The position numbers were made by a program, and so were the translations under genes. From Alteromonadaceae bacterium (GTDB lineage: Bacteria; Pseudomonadota; Gammaproteobacteria; Enterobacterales; Alteromonadaceae): a DNA stretch of 45,085 nucleotides. The first letter of the stretch is position 1; every line of letters begins with the position of its first letter. The stretch spans positions 1 through 45,085 of the forward strand of contig JALZUE010000010.1 in the NCBI GenBank assembly GCA_023301705.1. Direction: 5' to 3'. The notes below the pieces were generated by a model. The model saw only the letters and a program-made list of their open reading frames with translations, was not told the origin of the DNA and ran no database searches. Of the stretch, positions 16,009 through 26,435 are shown piece by piece.

Positions 16009-17124
16009 TTATTTAGCATGAACTGAGAGTAATTCTGAACAATCCGTAATACTATATTCAATTCGATTTCGCCCATTATTTTTTGCCTGATAAAGTAACT
16101 CATCAGCTTGCTTCAAAGCAATATCAATTTCATTAACACAATCAATACTGACACAACCCATACTGACAGTAATATTAACTAAAATATTACCTGTTTTATT
16201 TTCTTTAGTAAAAGGGGTTTTTTCAATAATATTTTTTATTTTTTTAGTGACTTCTAAGCCTTGCTCTAATGATGTGGATGGAAAAATAATTAAAAACTCC
16301 TCACCACCTGTTCTAGCGACAATATCAGTATCACGCGTATTAGTTTTTAATAACATAGCAATATGCTTTAAGACTTCATCACCAATATCATGACCATAGG
16401 TATCATTGACTTTTTTGAAGAAATCAATATCAAGTACAACAAACATTAATGGTAAATAATTCTGTGGCGAAGATATTGCCATTTTAAAAAATATAGACTC
16501 TACAAATCGTCTATTGGGCAAAACGGTTAATGGGTCAGAATTCGCTTGTCTTTGCTTTTCAAAATTCATCATCGCTAACTCTTCATGACTTCGCGATCTA
16601 AAAAATTCATTAATAAAACAGAAAGCCATATTAACAATATATGATGCTATAAATCGTGAAGTTTCTTCCGAACGATACTCAGCAAGAATATATTCAGGGT
16701 TAATAAGCATAACTGCTAAACCAATGAATATAATAATATTTAAAATGAGTCCTTTGACATGACCAAAAAATACAAATAATGTAATTGGTACTAAAAAAAT
16801 CCAATAAAGGCCTGTATTTTCATTCCCACCACTATAAACTATAGATAAGAAGAACGGCGCACTTACAATAGCATACAGAGATAATGCTATATTTAATTTC
16901 TTGTGCCATTGTAATAAAATCACATTAAGGAATAAAAAAGCAGAGCCTGAAAGCAGACTTAATTTTAACAATGGTTGATGATCAAACGAGGCATTCAAAC
17001 CAAAGTAAAGAATAATCAAACCACCGATATAGGTACAAGCATTCAAAACCAACAATTTTCTTTTGATATCAACGCTATCGCTTGACTCTAAACTTATAAA
17101 ATTATTCCACCACTCTAATTGCAC
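16009..17124 (-). CDS. Membrane-bound diguanylate cyclase (GGDEF)
   Basis: A 371-residue protein with about five or six membrane helices in residues 22-175 and a C-terminal GGDEF domain from about 190. The active-site loop is GGEEF at 273-277, the metal-binding aspartates are in VLDIDFFKKVND, and the product-inhibition I-site RDTD (264-267) sits exactly five residues before the loop. It should make cyclic di-GMP from GTP and be feedback inhibited. No known sensor domain is seen besides the membrane part. It is divergent from gmk and convergent with the aminotransferase. Confidence 0.93.
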   Translation of the reverse strand: MQLEWWNNFISLESSDSVDIKRKLLVLNACTYIGGLIILYFGLNASFDHQPLLKLSLLSGSAFLFLNVILLQWHKKLNIALSLYAIVSAPFFLSIVYSGGNENTGLYWIFLVPITLFVFFGHVKGLILNIIIFIGLAVMLINPEYILAEYRSEETSRFIASYIVNMAFCFINEFFRSRSHEELAMMNFEKQRQANSDPLTVLPNRRFVESIFFKMAISSPQNYLPLMFVVLDIDFFKKVNDTYGHDIGDEVLKHIAMLLKTNTRDTDIVARTGGEEFLIIFPSTSLEQGLEVTKKIKNIIEKTPFTKENKTGNILVNITVSMGCVSIDCVNEIDIALKQADELLYQAKNNGRNRIEYSITDCSELLSVHAK

Positions 17125-17353
17125 ATTATATCCTTATATTGAACAGCTCATGATTGTTTATATTATCATCGATTAAGACAAGTTTATTAAATAATATAAA
17201 AGATTTATTTTCTTTTACATACTAACACTCGTTATAATTGCACTATATTTATAAGACATATTATAAATATAGCGTTTAAAAGGCTAAAGTAAAATTAATA
17301 CAACTACTTATGCTGCAATATCAAGTTCTTTAAAACATCCCAGGTAATTAAAA

Positions 17354-17983
17354 ATGATAACAAAAGGTAATTTATTTATTTTATCGGCACCAAGTGGTGC
17401 AGGTAAATCGAGTTTAATAACCGCTTTATTTGAACAAGAATTCAGTTGGCCAATGCAGGTATCTATTTCTCACACGACTCGTGAGCCAAGACCCGGTGAA
17501 GAAGACGGTAAACATTATCATTTTGTATCAAAAAAACATTTTGAACGATTAATTAAAAAGAATGCTTTTTACGAACATGCTCAAGTTTTTGATAATTATT
17601 ACGGTACTTCTGAGCAAGCAATAGACGAGCAACTTGAAAAAGGCATCGATGTATTTCTTGATATAGACTGGCAAGGGGCACAACAGGTTCGTATGAAAAA
17701 GCCTGAAGTAGTTACTATTTTTATTGCTCCACCATCAAAAGCTGAATTAGAGCAACGTTTAATAGGTCGCGGTCAAGACAGTGAGACAGTAATCGCCAGT
17801 AGAATGGCAAAAGCACAAGCAGAATGCTCTCATTATCAGGAATTTGATTATGTCATAATTAATGATGACTTTACGCAAGCATTAAGCGACTTAACAACTA
17901 TCGTGTGTAATCAACGTTTAAAATGCAATCAACAAAAAGAAAAACATCAAGATTTATTTAAAGATCTATTGGCTAACGATTAA
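17354..17983 (+). CDS. gmk: Guanylate kinase
   Basis: A 209-residue enzyme phosphorylating GMP to GDP. The P-loop is [11 protein letters not shown] at residues 11-21, followed by the GMP-binding [19 protein letters not shown] and the [11 protein letters not shown] motif. Length and order are those of the bacterial enzyme. Just as in enterobacteria it heads the block rpoZ-spoT-trmH-recG; the gap of 56 bases to rpoZ permits cotranscription. Confidence 0.97.
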   Translation: MITKGNLFILSAPSGAGKSSLITALFEQEFSWPMQVSISHTTREPRPGEEDGKHYHFVSKKHFERLIKKNAFYEHAQVFDNYYGTSEQAIDEQLEKGIDVFLDIDWQGAQQVRMKKPEVVTIFIAPPSKAELEQRLIGRGQDSETVIASRMAKAQAECSHYQEFDYVIINDDFTQALSDLTTIVCNQRLKCNQQKEKHQDLFKDLLAND

Positions 17984-18039
17984 GCGCATAGTACAATGGC
18001 CAGCTATTCATAAATAAATTTTAAAATTGGGATGAATTC

Positions 18040-18315
18040 ATGGCTCGCGTAACAGTAGAAGATGCAGTAGAACAAGTAGGTAATCGTTTTGACTTAGTAT
18101 TAATTGCGTCTCGTCGTGCACGTCAAATTGCAACGGGTGGTAAAGAGCCATTAGTTGATGTTGAGAATGATAAACCAACAGTACTTGCGCTTCGTGAAAT
18201 TGAAAAAGGTTTAATTACGACTGACGTAATGGATCAATCAGATAAATACGAGCAAGTACAACAAGAATCAGCAGAGTTAGCAGCAGTTGCTGCGATTGTT
18301 GGTGGCGAAAGCTAA
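18040..18315 (+). CDS. rpoZ: RNA polymerase omega subunit
   Basis: A 91-residue protein starting [20 protein letters not shown], with the conserved [12 protein letters not shown] segment that helps fold and hold the beta' subunit and forms part of a ppGpp site. It lies between gmk and spoT, as expected. A hairpin terminator follows, so spoT may also need its own promoter. Confidence 0.97.
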   Translation: MARVTVEDAVEQVGNRFDLVLIASRRARQIATGGKEPLVDVENDKPTVLALREIEKGLITTDVMDQSDKYEQVQQESAELAAVAAIVGGES

Positions 18316-18337
18316 ATCCAAAAAATACTATTAAAAG

Positions 18338-18367
18338 CGTGTAATGTGAATTACACGTTTTTTTTTC
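18338..18367 (+). terminator. Intrinsic terminator after rpoZ
   Basis: An 8-bp stem (cgtgtaat/attacacg) with a 4-base loop followed by nine Ts. It separates rpoZ from spoT, at least partly. Confidence 0.85.
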
Positions 18368-18489
18368 GACTAAATTTAGAAAAAAATCATATTCTCTCAT
18401 TATTGCTAACATTAATGATTGGCATAATACCTAAATAAACGTATTCTTAATTTATTATAACTGTCATTTCTATTTGCAGGAGTTCATCG

Positions 18490-20601
18490 TTGTATCTATT
18501 TGAACCACTTAAAGAGCTTGCCTCAACTTACTTAAACAAAGATCAAGTAAAACTATTAAAAGAGGCTTATATTGTTGCTCGTGATGCTCACGATGGACAA
18601 ATGCGTTCGAGTGGTGATCCGTATATTACACATCCTGTAGCAGTAGCGATTAATCTTGCCAAAATGCATTTAGATCATGAGACATTAATGGCAGCATTAC
18701 TTCATGACGTAATTGAAGACACACCAACAACAGAAGCCGAATTGGCAGAAATGTTTGGTAACACGGTTGCTGAATTGGTTGAAGGTGTCAGTAAGCTCGA
18801 TAAGCTACAATTTAATAACAAAGAAGAGATGCAAGCGGAAAACTTTAGAAAAATGGTTATGGCCATGGTTCAAGATATTCGCGTTATTTTAATCAAATTA
18901 GCAGACCGTACACATAATATGCGTACGCTAGGCTCTTTGCGCCCTGATAAACGTCGACGCATTGCTCGTGAAACTTTAGAAATTTATGCTCCAATAGCAA
19001 ATCGCCTTGGTATACATGATATTAAAAATGAACTTGAATCATTAGGTTTTAAAGCATTATACCCAATGCGTTCTCGTGCATTAAAAAACGCCGTAAAACA
19101 GGCGCGTGGTAACAGAAAAGAAATACTGAACAATATTCAGCAAGAGCTTACTTCTCGCTTAAATGAATGTAATATCAACGCAACCATTACCGGCCGAGAA
19201 AAACATCTTTATTCTATTTATCAAAAAATGTTAAATAAAGAATTATTGTTTAACGAGGTAATGGACGTTTATGCTTTTCGTATTATTGTGCCTAACTCTA
19301 TTGATAGCTGTTACCGAGCTTTAGGCGCTGTTCACAATTTATTTAAACCGATTTCAGCCCGTTTTAAAGACTATATTGCCATACCTAAAACCAATGGTTA
19401 TCAATCATTACATACTTCTTTAATTGGCCCTCATGGTATTCCAGTAGAAATTCAAATTCGTACTCACGATATGGACCAAATGGCTGATAAAGGTGTTGCC
19501 GCACATTGGGTATATAAGGGTGATGGCGAATCTAACTCTCAAACAACTGCACAAGTCAAAGCTCGACACTGGATGCAAAGCTTAATTGATCTTCAGCAAA
19601 GCGCTGGCAGCTCATTTGAATTTATTGAAAACGTAAAATCTGACTTATTTCCTGAAGAAATTTACGTGTTTACCCCAGAAGGTAAAATTATCGAGTTACC
19701 TGTTGGTGCTACCGCGGTTGATTTTGCCTATGCTGTTCATACTGACGTTGGTAATTCTTGTGTTGGTGTTAATGTTGATAGAAAACCGTTTCCGTTAAGC
19801 AAGCCTTTAGTCTCAGGGCAAACATTAAAAGTGGTGACATCACCAACCGCTAGACCAAATGCGTCATGGTTAAACTTTGTTGTTACGGCTAAAGCACGCT
19901 TACAAATACGTACCTATTTACGTTCGCAAGAAAAGAATGAATCTCTTACTTTAGGCAAGCGCTTATTAAGCCATGCTTTAGGTAATACAAAATTTGATGA
20001 TATTGAACAAGAAAAATTCACACAAGTACTTGATGAAACTGGTCACCACTCTTTAGAAGAGTTACTCATTAATATTGGTTTAGGTAATACATTAAGTATT
20101 GGTATTGCTAAGCGTTTAAAAGATGAGTTCACTGATGAACACGAAACATCAGAATCAGCTACTAAAAACAAAATGCCAATCAAAGGCACTGAAGGAATGA
20201 TGGTAAGCTACGGTAAATGCTGTCGACCTATTCCTGGCGATGTTATTGTTGCATACCTTAGCCCAGGCAAAGGTCTTATGGTACATCAACAAAATTGTCG
20301 TAACATTAAAGGCCATGAAGCGAAAAAAGTATTTCCTGTCAAATGGGATTCAGATATTACCCGTAACTTTATTGCCCGTTTACGCATTGAAATTATTAAT
20401 CATCAAGGGGCATTAGCCGCACTAACCAATGTAGTAGCAAAATGTGACTCTGATGTTCATTCATTAAATTCCGGCGAAAAAGATTCAAATCTCTATGCCA
20501 TTGATATGGAAATTACCTGTAGAGACAGAATACACCTTGCCGATATTATTAGAAAAATCAAAGTGATGGTTGACGTACAACGAGTCATCCGTAATAAATA
20601 A
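18490..20601 (+). CDS. spoT: Bifunctional (p)ppGpp synthetase/hydrolase SpoT
   Basis: A 703-residue RSH protein. In order it has the HD hydrolase domain (ITHPVAVA, LLHDVIED), the synthetase domain with the bifunctional RFKDYIAIP signature (RxKD rather than the RelA ExDD) and NGYQSLHTSLIG, a TGS domain (EEIYVFTPEGKIIELPVGATAVDFAYAVH), a conserved-cysteine region (YGKCCRPIPGD) and a C-terminal ACT domain. It sets alarmone levels in response to starvation. The start is TTG at 18490, giving MYLFEPL; E. coli spoT also starts with TTG at the same residue. GCAGGAG lies upstream. Confidence 0.97.
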   Translation: MYLFEPLKELASTYLNKDQVKLLKEAYIVARDAHDGQMRSSGDPYITHPVAVAINLAKMHLDHETLMAALLHDVIEDTPTTEAELAEMFGNTVAELVEGVSKLDKLQFNNKEEMQAENFRKMVMAMVQDIRVILIKLADRTHNMRTLGSLRPDKRRRIARETLEIYAPIANRLGIHDIKNELESLGFKALYPMRSRALKNAVKQARGNRKEILNNIQQELTSRLNECNINATITGREKHLYSIYQKMLNKELLFNEVMDVYAFRIIVPNSIDSCYRALGAVHNLFKPISARFKDYIAIPKTNGYQSLHTSLIGPHGIPVEIQIRTHDMDQMADKGVAAHWVYKGDGESNSQTTAQVKARHWMQSLIDLQQSAGSSFEFIENVKSDLFPEEIYVFTPEGKIIELPVGATAVDFAYAVHTDVGNSCVGVNVDRKPFPLSKPLVSGQTLKVVTSPTARPNASWLNFVVTAKARLQIRTYLRSQEKNESLTLGKRLLSHALGNTKFDDIEQEKFTQVLDETGHHSLEELLINIGLGNTLSIGIAKRLKDEFTDEHETSESATKNKMPIKGTEGMMVSYGKCCRPIPGDVIVAYLSPGKGLMVHQQNCRNIKGHEAKKVFPVKWDSDITRNFIARLRIEIINHQGALAALTNVVAKCDSDVHSLNSGEKDSNLYAIDMEITCRDRIHLADIIRKIKVMVDVQRVIRNK

Positions 20602-20614
20602 CGTAGGATAAACA

Positions 20615-21004
20615 ATGAAAACAATTATTAGCACTGACAAAGCACCTAGCGCCATTGGTACATATAGCCAAGCCGTTAAAGTAGGCAATACAGTTTATTT
20701 ATCTGGCCAAATACCATTAGTTCCTGAAACCATGGAAGTGATTTCAAACAATTTTGAAGAGCAAGCTCATCAAGTATTCAAAAACCTTTCAAATGTTTGT
20801 GAAGCTGCTGGCGGTTGTATTAATGACATGGTAAAAGTGAATATTTTCTTAACTGATTTATCGGTATTTGCTACCGTAAATGAAGTAATGAGTCAGTACT
20901 TTAAAGAACCATACCCTGCACGTGCAGCGATTGAAATTTCAGCATTACCGAAAGGCGTTGCAATTGAAATTGACGGTGTAATGGAAGTACCAAACATTAA
21001 CTAA
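20615..21004 (+). CDS. ridA: RidA, enamine/imine deaminase
   Basis: A 129-residue YjgF/YER057c/UK114 protein that hydrolyses reactive enamines made by PLP enzymes. Typical parts are [25 protein letters not shown] near the start, the active-site arginine in [16 protein letters not shown], and VAIEIDGV at the end. It starts 13 bases after spoT with a TAGGA site, so the two are probably cotranscribed. Its insertion between spoT and trmH differs from the E. coli order. Confidence 0.95.
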   Translation: MKTIISTDKAPSAIGTYSQAVKVGNTVYLSGQIPLVPETMEVISNNFEEQAHQVFKNLSNVCEAAGGCINDMVKVNIFLTDLSVFATVNEVMSQYFKEPYPARAAIEISALPKGVAIEIDGVMEVPNIN

Positions 21005-21046
21005 TAGTTAATCAATGATGAAACGTTCATCATTATTCAATCACAT

Positions 21047-21076
21047 AAAAGCCATGTAATTAATACATGGCTTTTT
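21047..21076 (+). terminator. Intrinsic terminator after ridA
   Basis: A 12-bp stem (aaaagccatgta/tacatggctttt) with a 5-base loop and T-tract. A second hairpin with 9-bp arms (aatgatgaa/ttcatcatt) lies just before it at 21014-21034. It separates spoT-ridA from trmH-recG. Confidence 0.85.
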
Positions 21077-21116
21077 ATAATCACTTACTCAATACCAATG
21101 TAATACGCGAAATAAC

Positions 21117-21824
21117 ATGACTCCAGAAAGACTTGAACGAATTAATGCCATGCTCAATCACCGCCAGCCAGACTTAAGTGTTTGTATGGAAGGTGTTCAT
21201 AAAACTCATAACCTAGCTGCGGTTGTTAGAACCTGTGATGCTATTGGTGTTAGTGATGTACATGCCGTATGGAAAAACGAAGAAATGCAAGTGCTTGGCG
21301 GTAGTGCTGCAGGTAGTCAAAACTGGGTCAATGTAAATAACTATTCAAAAACTGAAGACGCTATTGTGGCGTTAAAGCAACAAGGTATGCAAGTACTCGT
21401 GACCAACCTTTCAGATACTGCGGTTGATTTTCGTGAAATAGATTACACTAAACCAACTGCAATTATTTTAGGGCAAGAAAAGTTCGGTACCTCAGAAAAA
21501 GCGCTTGAATTGGCCGATCAAGATATTGTTATTCCTATGGTTGGTATGGTGCAATCACTTAATGTTTCGGTTGCTTGCTCTGTTGTGCTATACGAAGCTC
21601 AGCGCCAGCGTGATTTAGCTGGCATGTATAACACACCAACAATTTCTGAAGCAGTCAGACAAAAGATATTATTTGAAGGTGGTCACCCTATTTTCGCAGA
21701 AGCTTGTCAACGTAAAGGGCTACCTTACCCACAAGTAAATACTGAAGGCCAAATTGAAGCGCCTGAAAGCTGGTGGCAACAAATGCAAATGACGCCAGAA
21801 GCTTGGCAAAAAATAGACGATTAA
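21117..21824 (+). CDS. trmH: tRNA (guanosine-18-2'-O)-methyltransferase TrmH
   Basis: A 235-residue SPOUT methyltransferase that methylates G18 in the D-loop of tRNAs. Motif 1 includes the catalytic arginine in NLAAVVRTCDA, motif 2 is IILGQEKFGTS, and motif 3 is IPMVGMVQSLNVSVACSVVLYEA, which forms the knotted SAM site. The C-terminal extension with ESWWQQMQMTPEAWQ fits the long TrmH type. It is followed by recG after 9 bases, so they form one unit. Confidence 0.95.
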   Translation: MTPERLERINAMLNHRQPDLSVCMEGVHKTHNLAAVVRTCDAIGVSDVHAVWKNEEMQVLGGSAAGSQNWVNVNNYSKTEDAIVALKQQGMQVLVTNLSDTAVDFREIDYTKPTAIILGQEKFGTSEKALELADQDIVIPMVGMVQSLNVSVACSVVLYEAQRQRDLAGMYNTPTISEAVRQKILFEGGHPIFAEACQRKGLPYPQVNTEGQIEAPESWWQQMQMTPEAWQKIDD

Positions 21825-21833
21825 TCATTTTAT

Positions 21834-23924
21834 ATGAATGAAGGCCTGACCAATTTAGCAACCATTAAAACCAGCACCTTAAAAGGTGTTGGTCCTAGCA
21901 TGGCGACTAAACTTGAAAAAATAGGCCTGCTCACCCTACAAGATTTACTATTTCACTTACCTTTACGCTACGAAGACAGAACACGTATTACCGCTATACG
22001 AGATTTACTTCCCGGTATTCATACCAACATAATAGGCGAAGTTACCAATAACCAAGTTGTACATGGCAAACGTCGAATGCTAATGGTGACCATTAACGAT
22101 GGCAGTGGCTCGGTGGCACTACGGTTTTTTCATTTTTCAGCAGCACAAAAAAATAATTTAGCCGTTGGCACTGAAATTCGTTGTTATGGTGAAATACAAC
22201 GAGGGCCACAAGGCTTTCAAATAGTACACCCTGAATACAAAGCGCTTGATCAAGATACTCAATTAACGCCTGTTGATGAAACCTTAACTCCCGTTTACCC
22301 TACTACTGACGGTTTACGCCAAGCAACTTTGCGCAGTTTAACAAGCCAAGCCCTTCAACGTTTGCAACGAGGCCAAGTACAAGAGCTATTGCCGTCAGAA
22401 TTATTAAGTGAAAACTACAGTTTAGCGCAAGCACTCACGTTAATTCATCGTCCACCTCCAGAAACATCAGTAACAGACTTAGAAGAAGGCAAGCATCCTG
22501 CTCAACGTCGCCTTATTCGTGAAGAATTAATTGCACATAACGTTAGTATGTTAAAGCTAAGGCAATCAAGCATAAAACATCAATCAGTATCGTTGGAATT
22601 AAACCCAACACTTAACCAACAGTTTTTAGATTTACTGCCCTTTTCTCCTACTAATGCTCAGGCGCGTGTGGTTGATGAAGTTCAACAAGACTTACTTAAA
22701 AAAAATCCTATGATGCGCCTAGTACAAGGTGATGTTGGTTCAGGAAAAACATTAGTTGCCGCCCTTTCAGCCATTACAGCAATTGGCCAAGGTTACCAAG
22801 TTGCGTTAATGGCACCCACTGAAATACTAGCAGAACAACACGCGATTAACTTTCAAAAATGGTTTGAGCCTTTAGGTATACAAGTTGGCTGGTTAGCAGG
22901 TAAAACCAAAACAAAAGCAAGACGTTTAGCACTTGAGCAAATGGCAAATGGTGAAATGCAGCTTGCTATTGGTACACATGCTTTATTTCAAGAACAGGTT
23001 ATTTTTAAAAATTTAACCCTAATTATTATTGATGAACAACACCGATTTGGTGTTCATCAGCGCTTAACATTGCGTGAGAAAGGTGTATTTGACAATAATT
23101 ATCCACATCAATTAATTATGACCGCAACACCAATACCCAGAACATTAGCAATGACTGCCTATGCCGATCTTGATACCTCAGTCATTGATGAGCTTCCACC
23201 TGGCAGAACACCAATAACCACAGTTGCACTACCTGACGGCAGAAGAGATGATGTGATTGAAAGAATTCGCAAAGGCAGTGTTAAAGATAACCGTCAAACG
23301 TATTGGGTATGTACATTAATTGAAGAGTCTGAAGTATTACAATGTCAAGCTGCTGAAGATACTGCAACCTATTTACAAGCACAATTACCCGAGTTACACA
23401 TTGGCTTAGTTCATGGGCGTATGAAGCCGCAAGAAAAACAGAAAGTCATGGAAGAGTTTAAAGCAGGTAATTTACATTTATTAGTTGCTACTACCGTTAT
23501 TGAAGTAGGTGTTGATGTACCTAATGCCAGTTTGATGGTGATTGAAAACCCTGAACGATTAGGTCTGGCACAGTTGCATCAATTAAGAGGCCGCGTTGGG
23601 CGTGGTGCCGTTGCGTCACATTGTGTCTTAATGTACAAAAGCCCATTATCTAAAACCGCAACCAAGCGTTTAGGTGTACTACGCGATAGCAATGACGGCT
23701 TTGTTATTGCTCAAAAAGATTTAGAAATTAGAGGGCCTGGTGAACTGCTTGGTACCAAACAAACGGGTCTAGCTGATTTAAAAATAGCAGACCTAGTTCG
23801 TGATGCCGACATTATTGCTGAAGTTAAGCAAAATGCTTACTTATTATGGTCGCAGCACCCGACGTATGTTGACCCTTTAATGCAACGCTGGCTAGGTAAT
23901 AAAGAAAAGTATTCAAACGCTTAA
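21834..23924 (+). CDS. recG: ATP-dependent DNA helicase RecG
   Basis: A 696-residue superfamily 2 helicase that remodels stalled forks and branched DNA. An N-terminal wedge/OB domain (LKGVGPSMATKLEKIGL, LLFHLPLRYEDRT) precedes helicase motifs: I GDVGSGKTLVA, II IIDEQHRFG, III MTATPIPRT, V VATTVIEVGVDVPNA and VI QLRGRVGRG. The C-terminal IRGPGELLGTKQTG and QHPTYVDPL are typical. It is the last gene of the gmk block and converges on a thioesterase. Confidence 0.97.
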   Translation: MNEGLTNLATIKTSTLKGVGPSMATKLEKIGLLTLQDLLFHLPLRYEDRTRITAIRDLLPGIHTNIIGEVTNNQVVHGKRRMLMVTINDGSGSVALRFFHFSAAQKNNLAVGTEIRCYGEIQRGPQGFQIVHPEYKALDQDTQLTPVDETLTPVYPTTDGLRQATLRSLTSQALQRLQRGQVQELLPSELLSENYSLAQALTLIHRPPPETSVTDLEEGKHPAQRRLIREELIAHNVSMLKLRQSSIKHQSVSLELNPTLNQQFLDLLPFSPTNAQARVVDEVQQDLLKKNPMMRLVQGDVGSGKTLVAALSAITAIGQGYQVALMAPTEILAEQHAINFQKWFEPLGIQVGWLAGKTKTKARRLALEQMANGEMQLAIGTHALFQEQVIFKNLTLIIIDEQHRFGVHQRLTLREKGVFDNNYPHQLIMTATPIPRTLAMTAYADLDTSVIDELPPGRTPITTVALPDGRRDDVIERIRKGSVKDNRQTYWVCTLIEESEVLQCQAAEDTATYLQAQLPELHIGLVHGRMKPQEKQKVMEEFKAGNLHLLVATTVIEVGVDVPNASLMVIENPERLGLAQLHQLRGRVGRGAVASHCVLMYKSPLSKTATKRLGVLRDSNDGFVIAQKDLEIRGPGELLGTKQTGLADLKIADLVRDADIIAEVKQNAYLLWSQHPTYVDPLMQRWLGNKEKYSNA

Positions 23925-23961
23925 GCATTGATGAAACAGGCTTATGCACAGTGAAAAATAG

Positions 23962-24417
23962 TTAGCCAACCATATACGTACCTGTACCTACCGCAATATG
24001 TAAACCGTCTTGATTATGTAATTCCATACGCGCAACTGCCACTTTATTTCCACTACGAATGATAGTTGATGTAGCAATAAACTTTTCACCTCGGCCAGGC
24101 CTTAAAAAGTCGGTACGTAAATCAATTGTACCGAGCTTACTTAGATTTTCAACAATAGCATCTTCAGAATGATCTGACATTTGAGCGACAATATTTGCGG
24201 CAGCAACCACCGCACCAGCTAAATCAAGCGAGGTCGCGATAACTCCTCCATGTAAAATTTTTTGAGCTTTGTTACCAATTAATTTGTCATGCCAATCAAA
24301 GTGAATTTCGGCCCGGTCTTTATCACAAAATGTCACTTTCAAACCCAATAGTTGATTAAAAGGCATTTCGTTTGTCCAAGCGTACGCTAATTTTTGGTTA
24401 ATCGTTTCAAGTGTCAT
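23962..24417 (-). CDS. PaaI/YiiD-type hot-dog fold thioesterase
   Basis: A 151-residue single hot-dog domain. ILHGGVIATSLDLAGAVVA is the HGG-x-x-x-x-x-D type helix and active site of PaaI-like acyl-CoA thioesterases, and LRTDFLRPGRGEKF and VGTGTYMVG are the matching strands. It should hydrolyse an acyl-CoA thioester; the acyl chain cannot be told. The insertion SDHSEDAIVENLSKLG in the middle is longer than in short PaaI enzymes. It faces recG and is divergent from recQ. Confidence 0.82.
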   Translation of the reverse strand: MTLETINQKLAYAWTNEMPFNQLLGLKVTFCDKDRAEIHFDWHDKLIGNKAQKILHGGVIATSLDLAGAVVAAANIVAQMSDHSEDAIVENLSKLGTIDLRTDFLRPGRGEKFIATSTIIRSGNKVAVARMELHNQDGLHIAVGTGTYMVG

Positions 24418-24565
24418 AATATGCTTAAATTACCTTTCTGGTCAGATGTGTTTGTTTGGCTAATAACTTACCACTAAAAAAGTCGAATGAAAATAAGCTA
24501 TGATAAACATAGCAAGCTCAGGTAAAATAACAACATACGTTATTTACCTACATTATTGACTTTCA

Positions 24566-26371
24566 GTGCAGCAATCTTCTATTTCAGCAACATTACACCA
24601 AGCATTACAGCATCATTTTGGTTACAGTAGTTTTCGCACAGGTCAACTATCAGTTATTGAGGCCATGCTCAATGGTCAAGATAGTTTAGTATTAATGCCT
24701 ACCGGTGGTGGTAAATCTCTTTGTTATCAATTGCCTGCAACTTTACTTCCTGGTTTAACCATTGTTATATCACCATTAATTGCATTAATGAAAGATCAAG
24801 TAGATGGCTTAGAAAGACAAGGTATTGCTGCCGCTTATATTAATTCAACGCAAACTCCTGAAGCCATTCGTACTATTTTTGATCAAATTACTCAAGGTCA
24901 AATAAAGTTACTGTACATTTCACCCGAGCGTTTAAATAGTCGTTACTTTTTAGACAGTTTACAAAACTTACCGATTAGTTTGTTTGCAATTGATGAAGCT
25001 CACTGTATATCACAATGGGGGCATGATTTTAGACCTGCTTATACAAATATGTGCTGCATTAAACAAAACTTCACTAATATTCCGGTAATGGCGTTAACAG
25101 CAACGGCTGATGTAACGACTCGAAAAGATATTTTACAACAATTACAACTGGTTGATCCTTACGTACATTTAGACAGTTTTGACAGACCTAACATTCGTTT
25201 TACACTCGCCGAAAAATACAGTGGTGAACAGCAAGTCATTGGCTACGTAAAAAATAAAAAAGACGAATGTGGCATTATTTATTGCAATAGCCGTTGGCGT
25301 GTAGAAAAGCTTGCTGAAGTACTTAAAGGTGAAGGTATAAAGGCTGCTGCTTACCATGCAGGTTTAGAAACCAGTTTACGTAATAAAGTACAAGACGATT
25401 TTACGAAAGATAATATTCAAATAGTGGTTGCCACAGTTGCATTTGGTTTAGGTATTAATAAACCCAATATACGTTATGTTTTACATTTTGAACCCCCTAG
25501 AACATTAGAGTCTTATTACCAAGAAATTGGTCGTGCTGGCCGTGATGGCTTAGCTGCTGAAGCAATTTTTTTACATGACGAAAAAGATGTAACTCGCATA
25601 AAAAAATTAATTAGTGAAGGTGATAACGAAGCCCGTGTTGATGTTGAGCTTCAACGCTTTCATGCCATGTCTGGTTTTATTGAATCACAAACATGCCGTC
25701 GCCAAGTGGTATTAAACTATTTTGCTGAGTTCACACAAGATGCATGCGGTAACTGCGATATATGCCTTGATCCACCTAGCCAATTTGATGCAACCGAGCC
25801 AGCTCAAAAAGTATTATCTTGTGTGTATCGAATTAACCAACAAGGTGATATTAACCATGTCATAGAAGTGCTGCGTGGCGAAAAAACACCAAAAGTCATT
25901 CAACATGATCATCATAATGTATCAACTTTTGGCATTGGCAGTAATAAGCCAGCCAGCTATTGGTTCGCCATTATTAGACAATTAATTCATTTGGGGTATT
26001 TACAGCAAGATATCTCAAATAATTCGGCATTGTGTTTAACCGAAGGCTCTCGCAGTATTTTAAAAGCAACAGAGCCTGTTATGCTGGCAGCTCCTCGCTT
26101 ACAAAATGCCAACTATTGGCGCCATAATAAAACAACAAAACAATACGATAAACAGCTGTACACTAAATTACGCAGCTTACGTAAAACCATTGCTGATGCT
26201 GAAGATATTGCACCATTTATTGTATTTAACGATAAAACTCTGATTGAATTAGCCAGAATTCAACCGCAGTCTGAAAGTGAAATGCTAAATATTAGCGGTA
26301 TTGGCAGTACTAAGCTTGCACGCTACGGAAGAGAGTTTTTGGAAATAATTCACGAACATCAAGGCTTTTAG
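24566..26371 (+). CDS. recQ: ATP-dependent DNA helicase RecQ
   Basis: A 601-residue 3'-5' helicase, near the E. coli size. Motifs are 0 (FGYSSFRTGQ), I (MPTGGGKSLCYQLPA), II (AIDEAHCISQWGHDFRP), III (ALTATAD), and VI (QEIGRAGRDG). A zinc-binding set (CRRQVVLNYF, CGNCDIC), a winged helix and a C-terminal HRDC domain (DKQLYTKLRSLRK, LNISGIGSTKLARYG) follow. It starts with GTG at 24566. It acts in RecF-pathway recombination and repair. Confidence 0.97.
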   Translation: MQQSSISATLHQALQHHFGYSSFRTGQLSVIEAMLNGQDSLVLMPTGGGKSLCYQLPATLLPGLTIVISPLIALMKDQVDGLERQGIAAAYINSTQTPEAIRTIFDQITQGQIKLLYISPERLNSRYFLDSLQNLPISLFAIDEAHCISQWGHDFRPAYTNMCCIKQNFTNIPVMALTATADVTTRKDILQQLQLVDPYVHLDSFDRPNIRFTLAEKYSGEQQVIGYVKNKKDECGIIYCNSRWRVEKLAEVLKGEGIKAAAYHAGLETSLRNKVQDDFTKDNIQIVVATVAFGLGINKPNIRYVLHFEPPRTLESYYQEIGRAGRDGLAAEAIFLHDEKDVTRIKKLISEGDNEARVDVELQRFHAMSGFIESQTCRRQVVLNYFAEFTQDACGNCDICLDPPSQFDATEPAQKVLSCVYRINQQGDINHVIEVLRGEKTPKVIQHDHHNVSTFGIGSNKPASYWFAIIRQLIHLGYLQQDISNNSALCLTEGSRSILKATEPVMLAAPRLQNANYWRHNKTTKQYDKQLYTKLRSLRKTIADAEDIAPFIVFNDKTLIELARIQPQSESEMLNISGIGSTKLARYGREFLEIIHEHQGF

Positions 26372-26384
26372 ATAACCTTAACAA

Positions 26385-26420
26385 GATAAACACAGCATAA
26401 AAAAACTGCGTTTATCTTTT
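26385..26420. terminator. Likely terminator between recQ and cytochrome c
   Basis: An 11-bp stem with one mismatch (gataaacacag/ctgcgtttatc), 10-base A-rich loop, then a T-rich tail. It lies between two converging genes and may serve both. Confidence 0.65.
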
Positions 26421-26435
26421 ATTAAAGCAATAGAC